This document shows, piece by piece, positions 7,970 to 15,751 of a DNA stretch of 64,000 nt (position 1 is its first letter; each line of letters begins with the position of its first letter). Made by a program: the position numbers and the translations under genes. The notes beneath the pieces are model-generated. The model was not told the DNA's origin. It made no database searches and saw nothing but the letters and a program-made list of their open reading frames with translations. The stretch comes from CG2-30-51-40 sp041753575 (GTDB taxonomy: Bacteria; Desulfobacterota; DSM-4660; Desulfatiglandales; Desulfatiglandaceae): positions 61,796 through 125,795 of the forward strand of contig JBGSUA010000033.1 of NCBI GenBank assembly GCA_041753575.1, written 5' to 3'.

Positions 7970-9826
7970 CTAAACCCGCTTAACTATGGTTACAACTCCG
8001 GTATCTCCATCCACTCTTACTATGTCCCCGGTCTTTATGACTGAGGTGGCAATGCCTGTTCCAGTTACGGACGGGACGCCATATTCACGGCACACTATGG
8101 CAGCGTGGCTGGTAAGACCGCCGATATCGGTGACCGCAGCCTTTATCTTTGTAAAGACAGGTGCCCACGAAGGGTTGGTGGAGGGGCAGACCAGCACCTC
8201 TCCGGCCTTGAGATCAACTATATCCTTCAGCAGTTTCAGCACCCTGGCAGGTCCTTCCGCAGCTCCTGCGGAAGAGGCAAAGCCCTTTATCTCTCCTGCT
8301 GATCCTGCGGCTCCCGCATCAACGCCTTTAAGCCACTCCTTGACCTTGTCTGTGGTGATGCCCCAGAGCATAATGGTAAATGGTTCAGCCACTTCCTCGG
8401 GCGGCACGCCCAGGGCCGGGGTCTGCGCCCAGTTGCGGGCTGCTTCGAGGATTTTTTTCCTCTTGGCGGCCTTGGCTTTATAATAGCTTGACCTCAGGGG
8501 TATGTTGACGCCCAGGGCCCAACCGGTTGCGATCTCCGTGAGCATCTCTGGTATCTCATAGCGGTTGAACATGAATATGTCGTCAACCTTTTCTAACAGA
8601 CCGCGTTTTACCATTATGTTTCCTAAGTTGCGGATCTTGCCAAACCAGATGGTGTGGAACCAGTGCTCGACCCAGAAGAGATGATCCTCTGCGTATCTGT
8701 AAATGGTCCTGACCGTCTTATAGGCGTTATCGAAGGTGGTTCTGTCTTCGTCTGATTTGATAAGGTCTCTATAGCTTTTTATTATGTCCTCGCGCTGTTT
8801 GTCTATGTGGTCCAGTGAGCGCTCTATCTTTTCGCCTTTTTCCAGTCTTGCGATATAGTCCTTGATGTAGTTGAAGGGGATCTCGGGTTGCGTCAGCCAG
8901 CTTCCTTCATAGTGGAGCCAGCCGCTTCCGCATGAGACATAAAACCATGGGTCTCTTGCCTTATTATACTCTTCAATCCACTGACGTCCGTCGGGGGTGG
9001 TGTCCAGTTCCGCCAGCTTTTCGGAGACTGTCTTGTTGTTTGATAAAACTCCCTTCACCCCCTTCAGAGAGGTTGCAAGCCTTGATAGTCTGCACAGTTC
9101 TTCTTCAGGACGGAACATGGACACGTATGCCCCTGCCACCATCTTGCCGATGGCGCTTTCGCTGATGCCGGGGAAGAGCTTTCTTGCCACATCCGCAAAC
9201 ATCAGGTAAGCAAGATAGGTAAGGTTGAGCATCTCAAAGTGATACTGCCAGCCCTTGAACACCATATTTACCAGCTTGTCAAAGACCTCCACCAGTTCAT
9301 AGGATACATAGTATCCCCTCGGCGCTGGGATGACCTGATCCTCAGGAGCGAACTTGGGCATCTCCTCAGGAACATTAAGTGCCTTCATCTCATTGCCCAG
9401 GACCTTGAACTTGGTAAGCCACTTGTCCCAGAGTTCATCATAGTGATCAAAGACATAGAAGACCCTCTTCTGGAAGAGCTCCGCCTTCTCGCCTATAACC
9501 TCAGGAGGAGGAGGCTCAACCGCGCAGATGTACAAGTAGCATCCTACCATCCTCTGGGCGATGCCCTGGGCGGGCGGTATGCAAAATACCCTGGTTGTGT
9601 ATTGCGATAGCGAGATCTGCCACGCCTCCTGGAAGATCAGGTCCAGGGGCGGCATGGGTTCAGGCGCGTGGATCTTGTCCTGATACCAGAACTGCCTCTT
9701 TTCCCAGTCCATCCTGTCTTTGGAGAACAGATAGTGGGAGGGGTACATCTCTTCCCAGCCTTCAAGCTCCGGTGGGACCTTAAATTCATGGGGATCCGGG
9801 AACCTGCCTGCCTTTTCGTCTGCCAT
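7970..9826 (-). CDS. PEP-utilising enzyme subunit with phosphohistidine domain, phenylphosphate synthase PpsA-like
   Basis: This is a 618-residue protein from ATG 9826, which has a perfect AAGGAGG site; an in-frame upstream extension to 9877 lacks one. The large N-terminal part (to about residue 480) is the PpsA-type region rich in Trp and Tyr. The C-terminal domain is the PEP-synthase mobile domain, with LVCPSTNPSWAPVF and the phospho-acceptor His574 in GGLTSHAAIVCREYG, then VRVDGDTGVV. In Thauera phenylphosphate synthase the 70-kDa subunit carries this histidine and transfers the beta-phosphate of ATP to phenol. The separate ATP-grasp gene lies 460 bases downstream. Other PEP-synthase-like dikinases on different alcohol or phenol substrates are possible. 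Confidence 0.85.
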   Translation of the reverse strand: MADEKAGRFPDPHEFKVPPELEGWEEMYPSHYLFSKDRMDWEKRQFWYQDKIHAPEPMPPLDLIFQEAWQISLSQYTTRVFCIPPAQGIAQRMVGCYLYICAVEPPPPEVIGEKAELFQKRVFYVFDHYDELWDKWLTKFKVLGNEMKALNVPEEMPKFAPEDQVIPAPRGYYVSYELVEVFDKLVNMVFKGWQYHFEMLNLTYLAYLMFADVARKLFPGISESAIGKMVAGAYVSMFRPEEELCRLSRLATSLKGVKGVLSNNKTVSEKLAELDTTPDGRQWIEEYNKARDPWFYVSCGSGWLHYEGSWLTQPEIPFNYIKDYIARLEKGEKIERSLDHIDKQREDIIKSYRDLIKSDEDRTTFDNAYKTVRTIYRYAEDHLFWVEHWFHTIWFGKIRNLGNIMVKRGLLEKVDDIFMFNRYEIPEMLTEIATGWALGVNIPLRSSYYKAKAAKRKKILEAARNWAQTPALGVPPEEVAEPFTIMLWGITTDKVKEWLKGVDAGAAGSAGEIKGFASSAGAAEGPARVLKLLKDIVDLKAGEVLVCPSTNPSWAPVFTKIKAAVTDIGGLTSHAAIVCREYGVPSVTGTGIATSVIKTGDIVRVDGDTGVVTIVKRV

Positions 9827-9881
9827 GATTTGCCTCCTTCTTGAGTTGGTTTGGGTTAACGAAAAATACCGGTTCACACAA

Positions 9882-9912
9882 GCGGATTACCCCCTGCAGT
9901 CGGGTAATCCGC
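9882..9912. promoter_or_regulatory. perfect 11-bp inverted repeat in the divergent ppsA-like/lysR interval
   Basis: GCGGATTACCC (9882-9892) and GGGTAATCCGC (9902-9912) are perfectly complementary, with a 9-base spacer. It lies about 55 bases upstream of the PpsA-like start and about 255 bases upstream of the LysR start. It may be an operator for the LysR protein or a leader hairpin. The rest of the 340-base interval (9827-10166) shows no gene. Confidence 0.5.
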
Positions 9913-10166
9913 AAAAGACTATACCCCTTTTGCCAACCCGGAATAAGAGGGTCCATGAAAGGGAGGCCGGGTTGTATAACATGGATACCTTCCTATTAAT
10001 GCCGGGAAGGTTTCAAATGCGTTAGACTGAAAAAGAAAAGAACCACTTCCTCCGCAATCATTGCTCACATAAAAAAGCAGTGTCAATTTCATTTTTCTTA
10101 TGATATCCATAAGCTCAGGTTATAATGAATCAGATGGATAATATTTCCTTATCAGGAAAGGATGGG

Positions 10167-11171
10167 ATGCTGAATCTTAACCAACTGAGGATCTTTTATC
10201 ATACGGCAAAGCGCCTCAGCTTTACGGCCGCGGCAAGGGATCTTTTCATAACCCAGCCGGCGGTTTCCGCCCAGATGAAGAACTTTGAGGATCTTTGTGG
10301 GCTGAGACTGTTCAGGAAAAGGGGCAAAACCCTTCACCTGACGGAAGAGGGATCCATCCTCTATGAATTGTCAAAAAGGATATTTGAATGCGAAAGGGAG
10401 ATGGAAAACGCCCTGGAGGAGATGAGAGAGCTGAAGCGGGGCGTCCTTCGGCTCGGGACTACAAAGACATACGCAAGATATTTTATGCCCGATATTATTT
10501 CAAGGTTTCATGAAGCTTACCCGCATATCAAGGTGCAGTTAAACGAGGGAAGTTCCCTTGAGATGACTGAAAGCCTTCTGGATTTTCACAATGAGGTTGC
10601 CATAATAGCAAAGGCGACCGACCACCCTGATGTAGTCTTCAGTCCATTCAGCCAGGAGGAAGTGGTCCTTATTACAAGCCCGTGGCATCCCTTTCGGGGA
10701 AAGGGCTATGTGACGGTTGATGAACTTGCCTCTGAGCCCATAATCATGAAGGAAAAGGGCTCCGGAACAAGGAAACTTGCAAGTGAACTCTTTGCAGACA
10801 GAGGGCTCGTTCCCAATATCCTCATGGAGACAGGCAACACTGAATTCATCAAACAGCTTGTTCAGAAGGGTGAGGGAATTGCCTTTCTTGTAAAGGCGGC
10901 CGTTTCCTTTGAGTTGCAGGAGGGCAAACTGGGCGCGGTAAAAATTGCTGACAGGACTCTCTTGCTCGATGTGAGCATCGCCAGGCTCAGGAATCAGCCT
11001 CTGTCGCCAGCCGGAAGGGTCTTTCTGGATATGCTTGCCGAGATAGCTTCAGCGTGTGGAAAGTCGTCGAAGGGGCTGAGGGCCATCATGGCCGATGTGC
11101 TGGCTACCCATTGGAATCTGCCATCTCATGGAGATACCGGGCGGCAAGCTCAGCAAAGGCAGGATCATTGA
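10167..11171 (+). CDS. LysR-family transcriptional regulator
   Basis: This is a 334-residue regulator from ATG 10167, chosen because AAGGA precedes it at proper spacing; the frame opens at 10125. Residues 1-60 form the LysR winged helix-turn-helix (LNQLRIFYHTAKRLSFTAAARDL, then TQPAVSAQMKNFE). The rest is the periplasmic-binding-like effector domain, with VLRLGTTKTYARYFMP. LysR proteins usually control divergently transcribed genes, here the PpsA-like/PpsB-like/UbiD group, with an aromatic effector. The last 22 codons overlap the convergent UPF0261 gene (11104-12312), making this protein slightly longer than the usual 300 residues. Confidence 0.9.
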   Translation: MLNLNQLRIFYHTAKRLSFTAAARDLFITQPAVSAQMKNFEDLCGLRLFRKRGKTLHLTEEGSILYELSKRIFECEREMENALEEMRELKRGVLRLGTTKTYARYFMPDIISRFHEAYPHIKVQLNEGSSLEMTESLLDFHNEVAIIAKATDHPDVVFSPFSQEEVVLITSPWHPFRGKGYVTVDELASEPIIMKEKGSGTRKLASELFADRGLVPNILMETGNTEFIKQLVQKGEGIAFLVKAAVSFELQEGKLGAVKIADRTLLLDVSIARLRNQPLSPAGRVFLDMLAEIASACGKSSKGLRAIMADVLATHWNLPSHGDTGRQAQQRQDH

Positions 11172-12312
11172 CATGATAATCCGCCTCTAAGATCATGATT
11201 CCTTTATCCAGTCTTTCCTTTATGGTTTCTAAAAAAATTCGCGTAAGGGCCTGATCAAAAAGGGGCGCCCCCTTACGGTCCGCCTCCGACCACCCCTTGA
11301 GCGGCACGAGCAGCCTCGTATGATGCGGTGCAAGATTGAGGCGCTCCGCCACGGTCTGAGCAATCTGTCTTGTCTCGTCAGCGCTCAGGCGTATGGCGGA
11401 TCTGAAGTCGTAGAAAAAGACGGGTCTGTCTTTGTAAGCGTCAGGGACAGTGTCTCGGGTGAATTCGAGCACCGCGCAGTCAAGCCCGCCAGGCACTACA
11501 AGGCGGGGCACATCTCTGCCATCCGGGGGTGCGAGTCTCTTAGGTCCGATTCCTTTGCAGTATCCGCCCTTGAGTTCGTCGGCGAATTCATGGGTAGCCA
11601 GATCCAGTATGCCGTCAAAAAGGCCTTCCGAGGCAAGCTCTTCCATTGCCATACCGCCCGTGCCGTTCGCATGGAAGGCTATCACCTCATATCCCAGGGC
11701 CTCAAGGGCCGCCCTGGTGTGTTCGGCTCCCTCCGTTATAAATCCGAACATGGTGAGAGCTATTCTCTTCCTGGGAGAACCCGGCCTCCATTTGGCCCTT
11801 GCCATGGCGCACACGGCCTCAGCAGCCCTGTCAAGCACAGCGCCGGTTATGGAGTTTACCCCGAGCAGATCCACCACACTGTGCATCATGGTTATGTCCT
11901 TTGTGCCTACAATCGCCGACATATCTCGAGAGGCCACCGTTGACAACATGACCTTTGGAATGCCGAGGGGCAGCACCTTCATAATGGATGTGCAGATGTG
12001 GGTGCCGGTTCCTCCTCCGGCGCTGATGATCCCAGAGATGAGTCCTTTACCGAAAAGCTCTTCAACCAGCTCCCTTGCCCTTGAAATGACCAAGGCTATA
12101 GCCTCATCACGGCTTCCGGATGGTTCGGATTCATTAAGAAGTTCGCTATGGATATCAAAGTCAGGGTCAAAAAGAGGGCGGCCCTTGGTTCCGACGTTGA
12201 TTGTCAGAGCCTTGAGTCCAAGGGCCTCTATTCGGTTTTTGAGGAAGAGGTGTTCCTCACCCTTTGAGTCAAAGGTGCCCAAGACGGCAATAACTGTTTT
12301 TTCTGCGCTCAA
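11104..12312 (-). CDS. Tm-1-like ATP-binding domain protein (UPF0261), copy 2
   Basis: This 402-residue paralogue of the protein at 1395-2639 has the same landmarks: VIAVLGTFDSKGEEHLFLK at the start, SAGGGTGTHICTSIM, DITMMHSVVDLLG, and a C-terminal LVPLKGWSEAD followed by MILEADYHVNDPAFA. The start is a TTG with no obvious ribosome site; no better start was seen nearby. It is the last gene of the long minus-strand Hdr run, 76 bases after the iron-sulfur protein gene, and its end overlaps the convergent lysR. Function is unknown in bacteria; the two copies flanking the phenylphosphate/UbiD genes suggest a linked role. Confidence 0.83.
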   Translation of the reverse strand: MSAEKTVIAVLGTFDSKGEEHLFLKNRIEALGLKALTINVGTKGRPLFDPDFDIHSELLNESEPSGSRDEAIALVISRARELVEELFGKGLISGIISAGGGTGTHICTSIMKVLPLGIPKVMLSTVASRDMSAIVGTKDITMMHSVVDLLGVNSITGAVLDRAAEAVCAMARAKWRPGSPRKRIALTMFGFITEGAEHTRAALEALGYEVIAFHANGTGGMAMEELASEGLFDGILDLATHEFADELKGGYCKGIGPKRLAPPDGRDVPRLVVPGGLDCAVLEFTRDTVPDAYKDRPVFFYDFRSAIRLSADETRQIAQTVAERLNLAPHHTRLLVPLKGWSEADRKGAPLFDQALTRIFLETIKERLDKGIMILEADYHVNDPAFAELAARYLHEMADSNG

Positions 12313-12388
12313 ACGCTGTCAGTCCGGCTATGCAGTGTAAAACCGCCTCGGCAGGCATCCTTGTCTAGTATTGATAGGTGGAGTTCCC

Positions 12389-13171
12389 CTAATACCTGGA
12401 TTCCGCGACGGCCTTCGGTTTTGTAAGTATTACGGCAATGTCCACGGCCTCTTCCGATGTGCCGCCATCCTGCCGGATCTTCACGGCCAGGGTCCCTGCC
12501 GCATCCTTTCTTTCCACCCCTGAGACAACGGCCTCCAGTATCTTGAGTCCCTTCAATCCCAGGGCCTGTGGCATGAATCCATCCCGGAATTCCCGGCACA
12601 GGGGTGAAACAAGGATAATTTCTAACTCAGGATTGCGGTGAAGAGCAAGAATAGACTCATTGACCCCAAGAATAAGGGAGGAAAGGAGATACGCATCCCC
12701 ACCCTTTGGAGCCCCCTGAATGATGGCGATTCTCTTGGGTACCTCTCCGTCAAGAGATGATACCACAAGCCCGTCTGTAGGCCCTGTGGGAGAGAGCATC
12801 CTCTCAAATTGAAGATCTGTGATCACATTGGCAAAAGATCCGTAGCCAAGTTCCCTGGGGATTTTTTCAAAGGTGTTGTCCTGACCCGCGGTGGTGACTA
12901 CCTCATCAAATTCAAGGTCAAGGATCTGATCCGGGATACTGAAATCAATCGCCTCAGGCTTGCATTCGGCCCAGCACAGGGCGCATCCCAGGCATCTTCT
13001 GCAGCTCAGACACCTTTTTGCTTCTGTTATGGCCGTTTCCTCAGGAAAGCCTGTTTCGACCTCGGTAAAATTTCCCTTTCTTTCCGCGACCGTTATCTCC
13101 GGCATTTCAGCCCGTTCGGCCGGGACGTCGAAAAATGGGATGATATATCTTCGTTCTTTTTCGTAGATCAT
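12389..13171 (-). CDS. HdrA-like C-terminal/iron-sulfur protein
   Basis: This is a 260-residue protein starting at ATG 13171 with GAGGAG, immediately after the stop of the upstream HdrA-GltD gene. Residues 50-75 carry a cysteine-rich block, CLSCRRCLGCALCWAEC, and then EAIDF, as found in the middle of HdrA/GltD-type fusions. Residues 110-150 contain NVITDLQFERMLSPTGPT, the same element found inside the two HdrA proteins at 17427 and 20640. It therefore looks like a detached part of HdrA that completes the preceding gene. The FAD and UGA-containing motifs are absent. A role as an electron-transfer partner of the neighbouring HdrA-GltD protein is inferred from adjacency. Confidence 0.7.
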   Translation of the reverse strand: MIYEKERRYIIPFFDVPAERAEMPEITVAERKGNFTEVETGFPEETAITEAKRCLSCRRCLGCALCWAECKPEAIDFSIPDQILDLEFDEVVTTAGQDNTFEKIPRELGYGSFANVITDLQFERMLSPTGPTDGLVVSSLDGEVPKRIAIIQGAPKGGDAYLLSSLILGVNESILALHRNPELEIILVSPLCREFRDGFMPQALGLKGLKILEAVVSGVERKDAAGTLAVKIRQDGGTSEEAVDIAVILTKPKAVAESRY

Positions 13172-14845
13172 CTATTTGCTCCTCAGGTATTCGTGAATCC
13201 CCAGGGCGCCCTTCTTGCCGCCTGCGATGGCCCTGATGGCGATATCGGGTCCCGAAACCACGTCGCCACCGGCGAAAACGCCGGGTATGTTGGTCTCGCC
13301 TGTGTATGGATCTATCTCAAAAGTTCCGTATCTGGAGATCTTGAAGGTGTGATCCTGAGGAAGCATCGAGAGGTCTGTCCCCTGGCTTATGGCGGGAACT
13401 ATGGTTTCGGCCTCGATGACATATTCTGAGCCGGTTTTTGGTACCGGCCTTCTTCTTCCGGATGCGTCAGGCTCACCCAGTTCCATCTTTATGCACTTCA
13501 TGCCTGTGGTCTTCTGTCCATCGCCAATAATCTCAACAGGGGCTGCCAGATACTGAAGCTTAATCCCTTCATGTTCCGCCGCGTCAATCTCCCATGGGTT
13601 GGCAGGCATCTCCTTCTTGGTCCTTCTGTAAAGGATATAGACTTCATCAAAACCCATGCGCCAGCCCACCCTGGCTGAGTCTATGGCCGCGTTTCCTCCC
13701 CCAATGACAATGATCTTTCCCTTGGCCTGCGGAAGCCTCCCTAATGCCTGTTCCCTCAGAAAGGTAACGCAGTCAATCACACCCTTGCCCTGGTATTCAT
13801 CTTCTCCGGGCACGGCGAGCTTAAGTCCCCTGTGGCACCCGGCGCCGACAAAAAGGGCATCAAAGTTTTTCTTCAGATCATCAAAGGATATGTCCTTGCC
13901 CATCCTGGTATTATAATGGATCTCAACTCCCATGGAGCAGATCAGATCCACTTCCCTCTGAAGGATCTTTTTGGGGAGGCGGTATTCCGGGATTCCCACC
14001 CAGAGGTATCCGCCAGGGATTGGCAGTGCCTCGAAGATCTCTATGTCTTTGTAACCAAGCCTTGCAAGGTCGTAGGCGCAGGCGAGACCGGCAGGACCAG
14101 CGCCCACAATGCCTACTTTCTCAGGATATTTCTTGACGGGTGTTTCGTATGCCGGCTCAACACCTTTAGACAGCTCGACGTCTGACACAAACCGCTTGAG
14201 AAAACAAATGCTTATTGGCTTGTCGAGATATTGTCTGTTACAAGCGGTCTCGCACGGATGAGGGCATATTCGGCCTATGCTTCCTGGCAGGGGAAGCCTG
14301 TCTCTGATTACGGCTAGTGATTCGAGGTACTTTCCGTCAGCGATAAGGCCCACGTAGGAACGAATATCAAGATTTGCCGGGCATGTCCTTTGACAGACAG
14401 GCATTTCCTCCTTGAATATGTTGTATTCGCCGGTAATGGGATTGCAGAAATCAACAGCGGTTCTAAAGCCAAGACCCTCGTTGAAGTCATCGAACATGTT
14501 GACAGGACACACTCTTATGCAGGCCTTGCAGTCGGTGCACTTGGAGTTGTCAACGCGGATGCTCCTTTTGAGGATTTTGGCATTTACCTTGCCGCTATCC
14601 TTTCGCAATCTCTTGATCTCACTGTAGGTAAGGATGTCAATGGAGCTGTTTGAACGCACCTTTTCAAGATCCGGATTAACAAAGGCGTTTTCCGGGGTTA
14701 TGAGCCGATCTCTGGGGATGCGCTCCGCGCCAAGGGTTGGGAACTTCTCAAGGATGGTAACCTTGGCTCCTGCCTGGGCCCTTTCAAGAGCCGCGTTTAC
14801 GCCCTCAAGACCCCCTCCGATAATCAATATTTTTCTGCTTTCCAC
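13172..14845 (-). CDS. HdrA-like N-domain fused to GltD-like NAD(P)/FAD oxidoreductase
   Basis: This is a 557-residue protein starting at GTG 14845, with AAAGAGGT inside the end of the preceding gene. Order of parts: an HdrA-like FAD fold (KILIIGGGLEGVNAA, residues 4-80) lacking the usual DCxxC/U motif; a ferredoxin site CTDCKACIRVCP near 105; the GltD double-cysteine region with CQRTCPANLD and RICPHPCETACNRQ; an FAD site GIVGAGPAGLACAYDL; and an NAD(P) site IIVIGGGNAAID, ending in GVFAGGDVVSGPD. GltD-type modules move electrons between NAD(P)H and FeS clusters. It sits directly after the selenoprotein MvhD gene, suggesting it links that MvhD to a pyridine nucleotide pool. Confidence 0.82.
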   Translation of the reverse strand: MESRKILIIGGGLEGVNAALERAQAGAKVTILEKFPTLGAERIPRDRLITPENAFVNPDLEKVRSNSSIDILTYSEIKRLRKDSGKVNAKILKRSIRVDNSKCTDCKACIRVCPVNMFDDFNEGLGFRTAVDFCNPITGEYNIFKEEMPVCQRTCPANLDIRSYVGLIADGKYLESLAVIRDRLPLPGSIGRICPHPCETACNRQYLDKPISICFLKRFVSDVELSKGVEPAYETPVKKYPEKVGIVGAGPAGLACAYDLARLGYKDIEIFEALPIPGGYLWVGIPEYRLPKKILQREVDLICSMGVEIHYNTRMGKDISFDDLKKNFDALFVGAGCHRGLKLAVPGEDEYQGKGVIDCVTFLREQALGRLPQAKGKIIVIGGGNAAIDSARVGWRMGFDEVYILYRRTKKEMPANPWEIDAAEHEGIKLQYLAAPVEIIGDGQKTTGMKCIKMELGEPDASGRRRPVPKTGSEYVIEAETIVPAISQGTDLSMLPQDHTFKISRYGTFEIDPYTGETNIPGVFAGGDVVSGPDIAIRAIAGGKKGALGIHEYLRSK

Positions 14846-14849
14846 TTTG

Positions 14850-15632
14850 TCATACCTCTTTAGGAGCGAGTGTATAGAGAGGACTTTGGCCGGCAATCCT
14901 GTCCAGAACCACAAAGCCCTTTCGCTTCAGAGCCAGTATATGGCGAAAGACCTTTTCGACAGGCATGGAAAAGGAAGCGGCCAGATCCTTTACAGATCGC
15001 GCCCCTTCCCTGAGCCCTGCAATGATCTCCTGGACCTCTGTCTCCTCAACTATAATCATGTCAACTGCGCGTTTGAATTCGTGCTCTGTAAAGACCTCAC
15101 CGTACATGTTGCCTTTCGTGAGGAACGGAGTCCTTTTTCCGATCACCCATCTGATCTTTTCTCCCGCTAGAACCGCTTCAGCACTCTCAAGTTTCTTGTG
15201 GAGCCGCGATGTCTCAAGACGATCGCCTCCTGCTCCCAGCGGCCCCAATTCTTTTATCTTTTCTGTAAATTCTGTGACGATCTTTACAAAGACCGATGCC
15301 TCGCCTGAGGAGCATTGCCTGAAGGCCAGCCTTTCAGGGTTCATGCCCACGTAATCGAAGACTCTCCTGGCGACATCGAGTTTTGCCTTAGCCTGAAAGT
15401 TGCCGCTTATGTAATGACAGTCGCCGAAGTAGCAACCCACGACCAGCAATCCGTCAAGGCCTTTCTTGAAGGCCCTTGCCGTGATGGCAGGGTCAAGCCT
15501 GCCGGTGCACATGATGCGCACGATTCTGATATCCGGGGTATATTGTAGTCTGGAAACTCCAGCCAGGTCCGCTGCCGAGTAACCTCACCAGGTGCAGCAG
15601 AAGGTCAGTATCTTGGGAGCAAATTCACCCAC
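14850..15632 (-). CDS. mvhD: MvhD-like electron-transfer selenoprotein with winged-helix-like tail (Sec16)
   Basis: The frame runs from GTG 15632 (AAGGAGGT upstream) to 14850 with one in-frame UGA at 15585-15587, giving 260 residues. The UGA falls in FCCTW-UGA-GYSAADLAG, where MvhD proteins have CCNWC. This is the known position class for cysteine or selenocysteine, so it is read as Sec16. The second MvhD block, VVGCYFGDCHYISGN, keeps cysteines. MvhD (a [2Fe-2S] protein) passes electrons from hydrogenases or dehydrogenases into HdrA. Residues after about 200 form an extra domain ending in a helix-turn-helix-like stretch (VKDLAASFSMPVEKVFRHIL) not present in the 140-residue MvhD at 20186. Without recoding the protein would start only at 15521. 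Confidence 0.85.
15560..15574 (-). promoter_or_regulatory. candidate SECIS hairpin for Sec16 of the MvhD-like protein
   Basis: Ten bases after the UGA the transcript can form a CAGC/GCUG stem with a GGACCUG loop. A 5-bp CUGGA/UCCAG stem slightly further on (15550-15562) is an alternative. The GGAC loop resembles that of the other MvhD gene here. This is the weakest of the four hairpins and was judged by eye only. Confidence 0.4.
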
Positions 15633-15751
15633 GGGAAACCTCCTTAAACGATAGCCTTAATCAATCTTCGCAGCCAGGCGGATCTTCAGACTCGAAGCCC
15701 ACGCCCGCCTTAAACAGTCAATGCTGATGGCAGAACTTGTACGGCATGCCC

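Noticed and set aside
11450..12340. 296-codon plus-strand frame opposite the second UPF0261 gene
   Set aside because: Ser/Pro-rich antisense shadow; the minus-strand protein matches a known family along its length.
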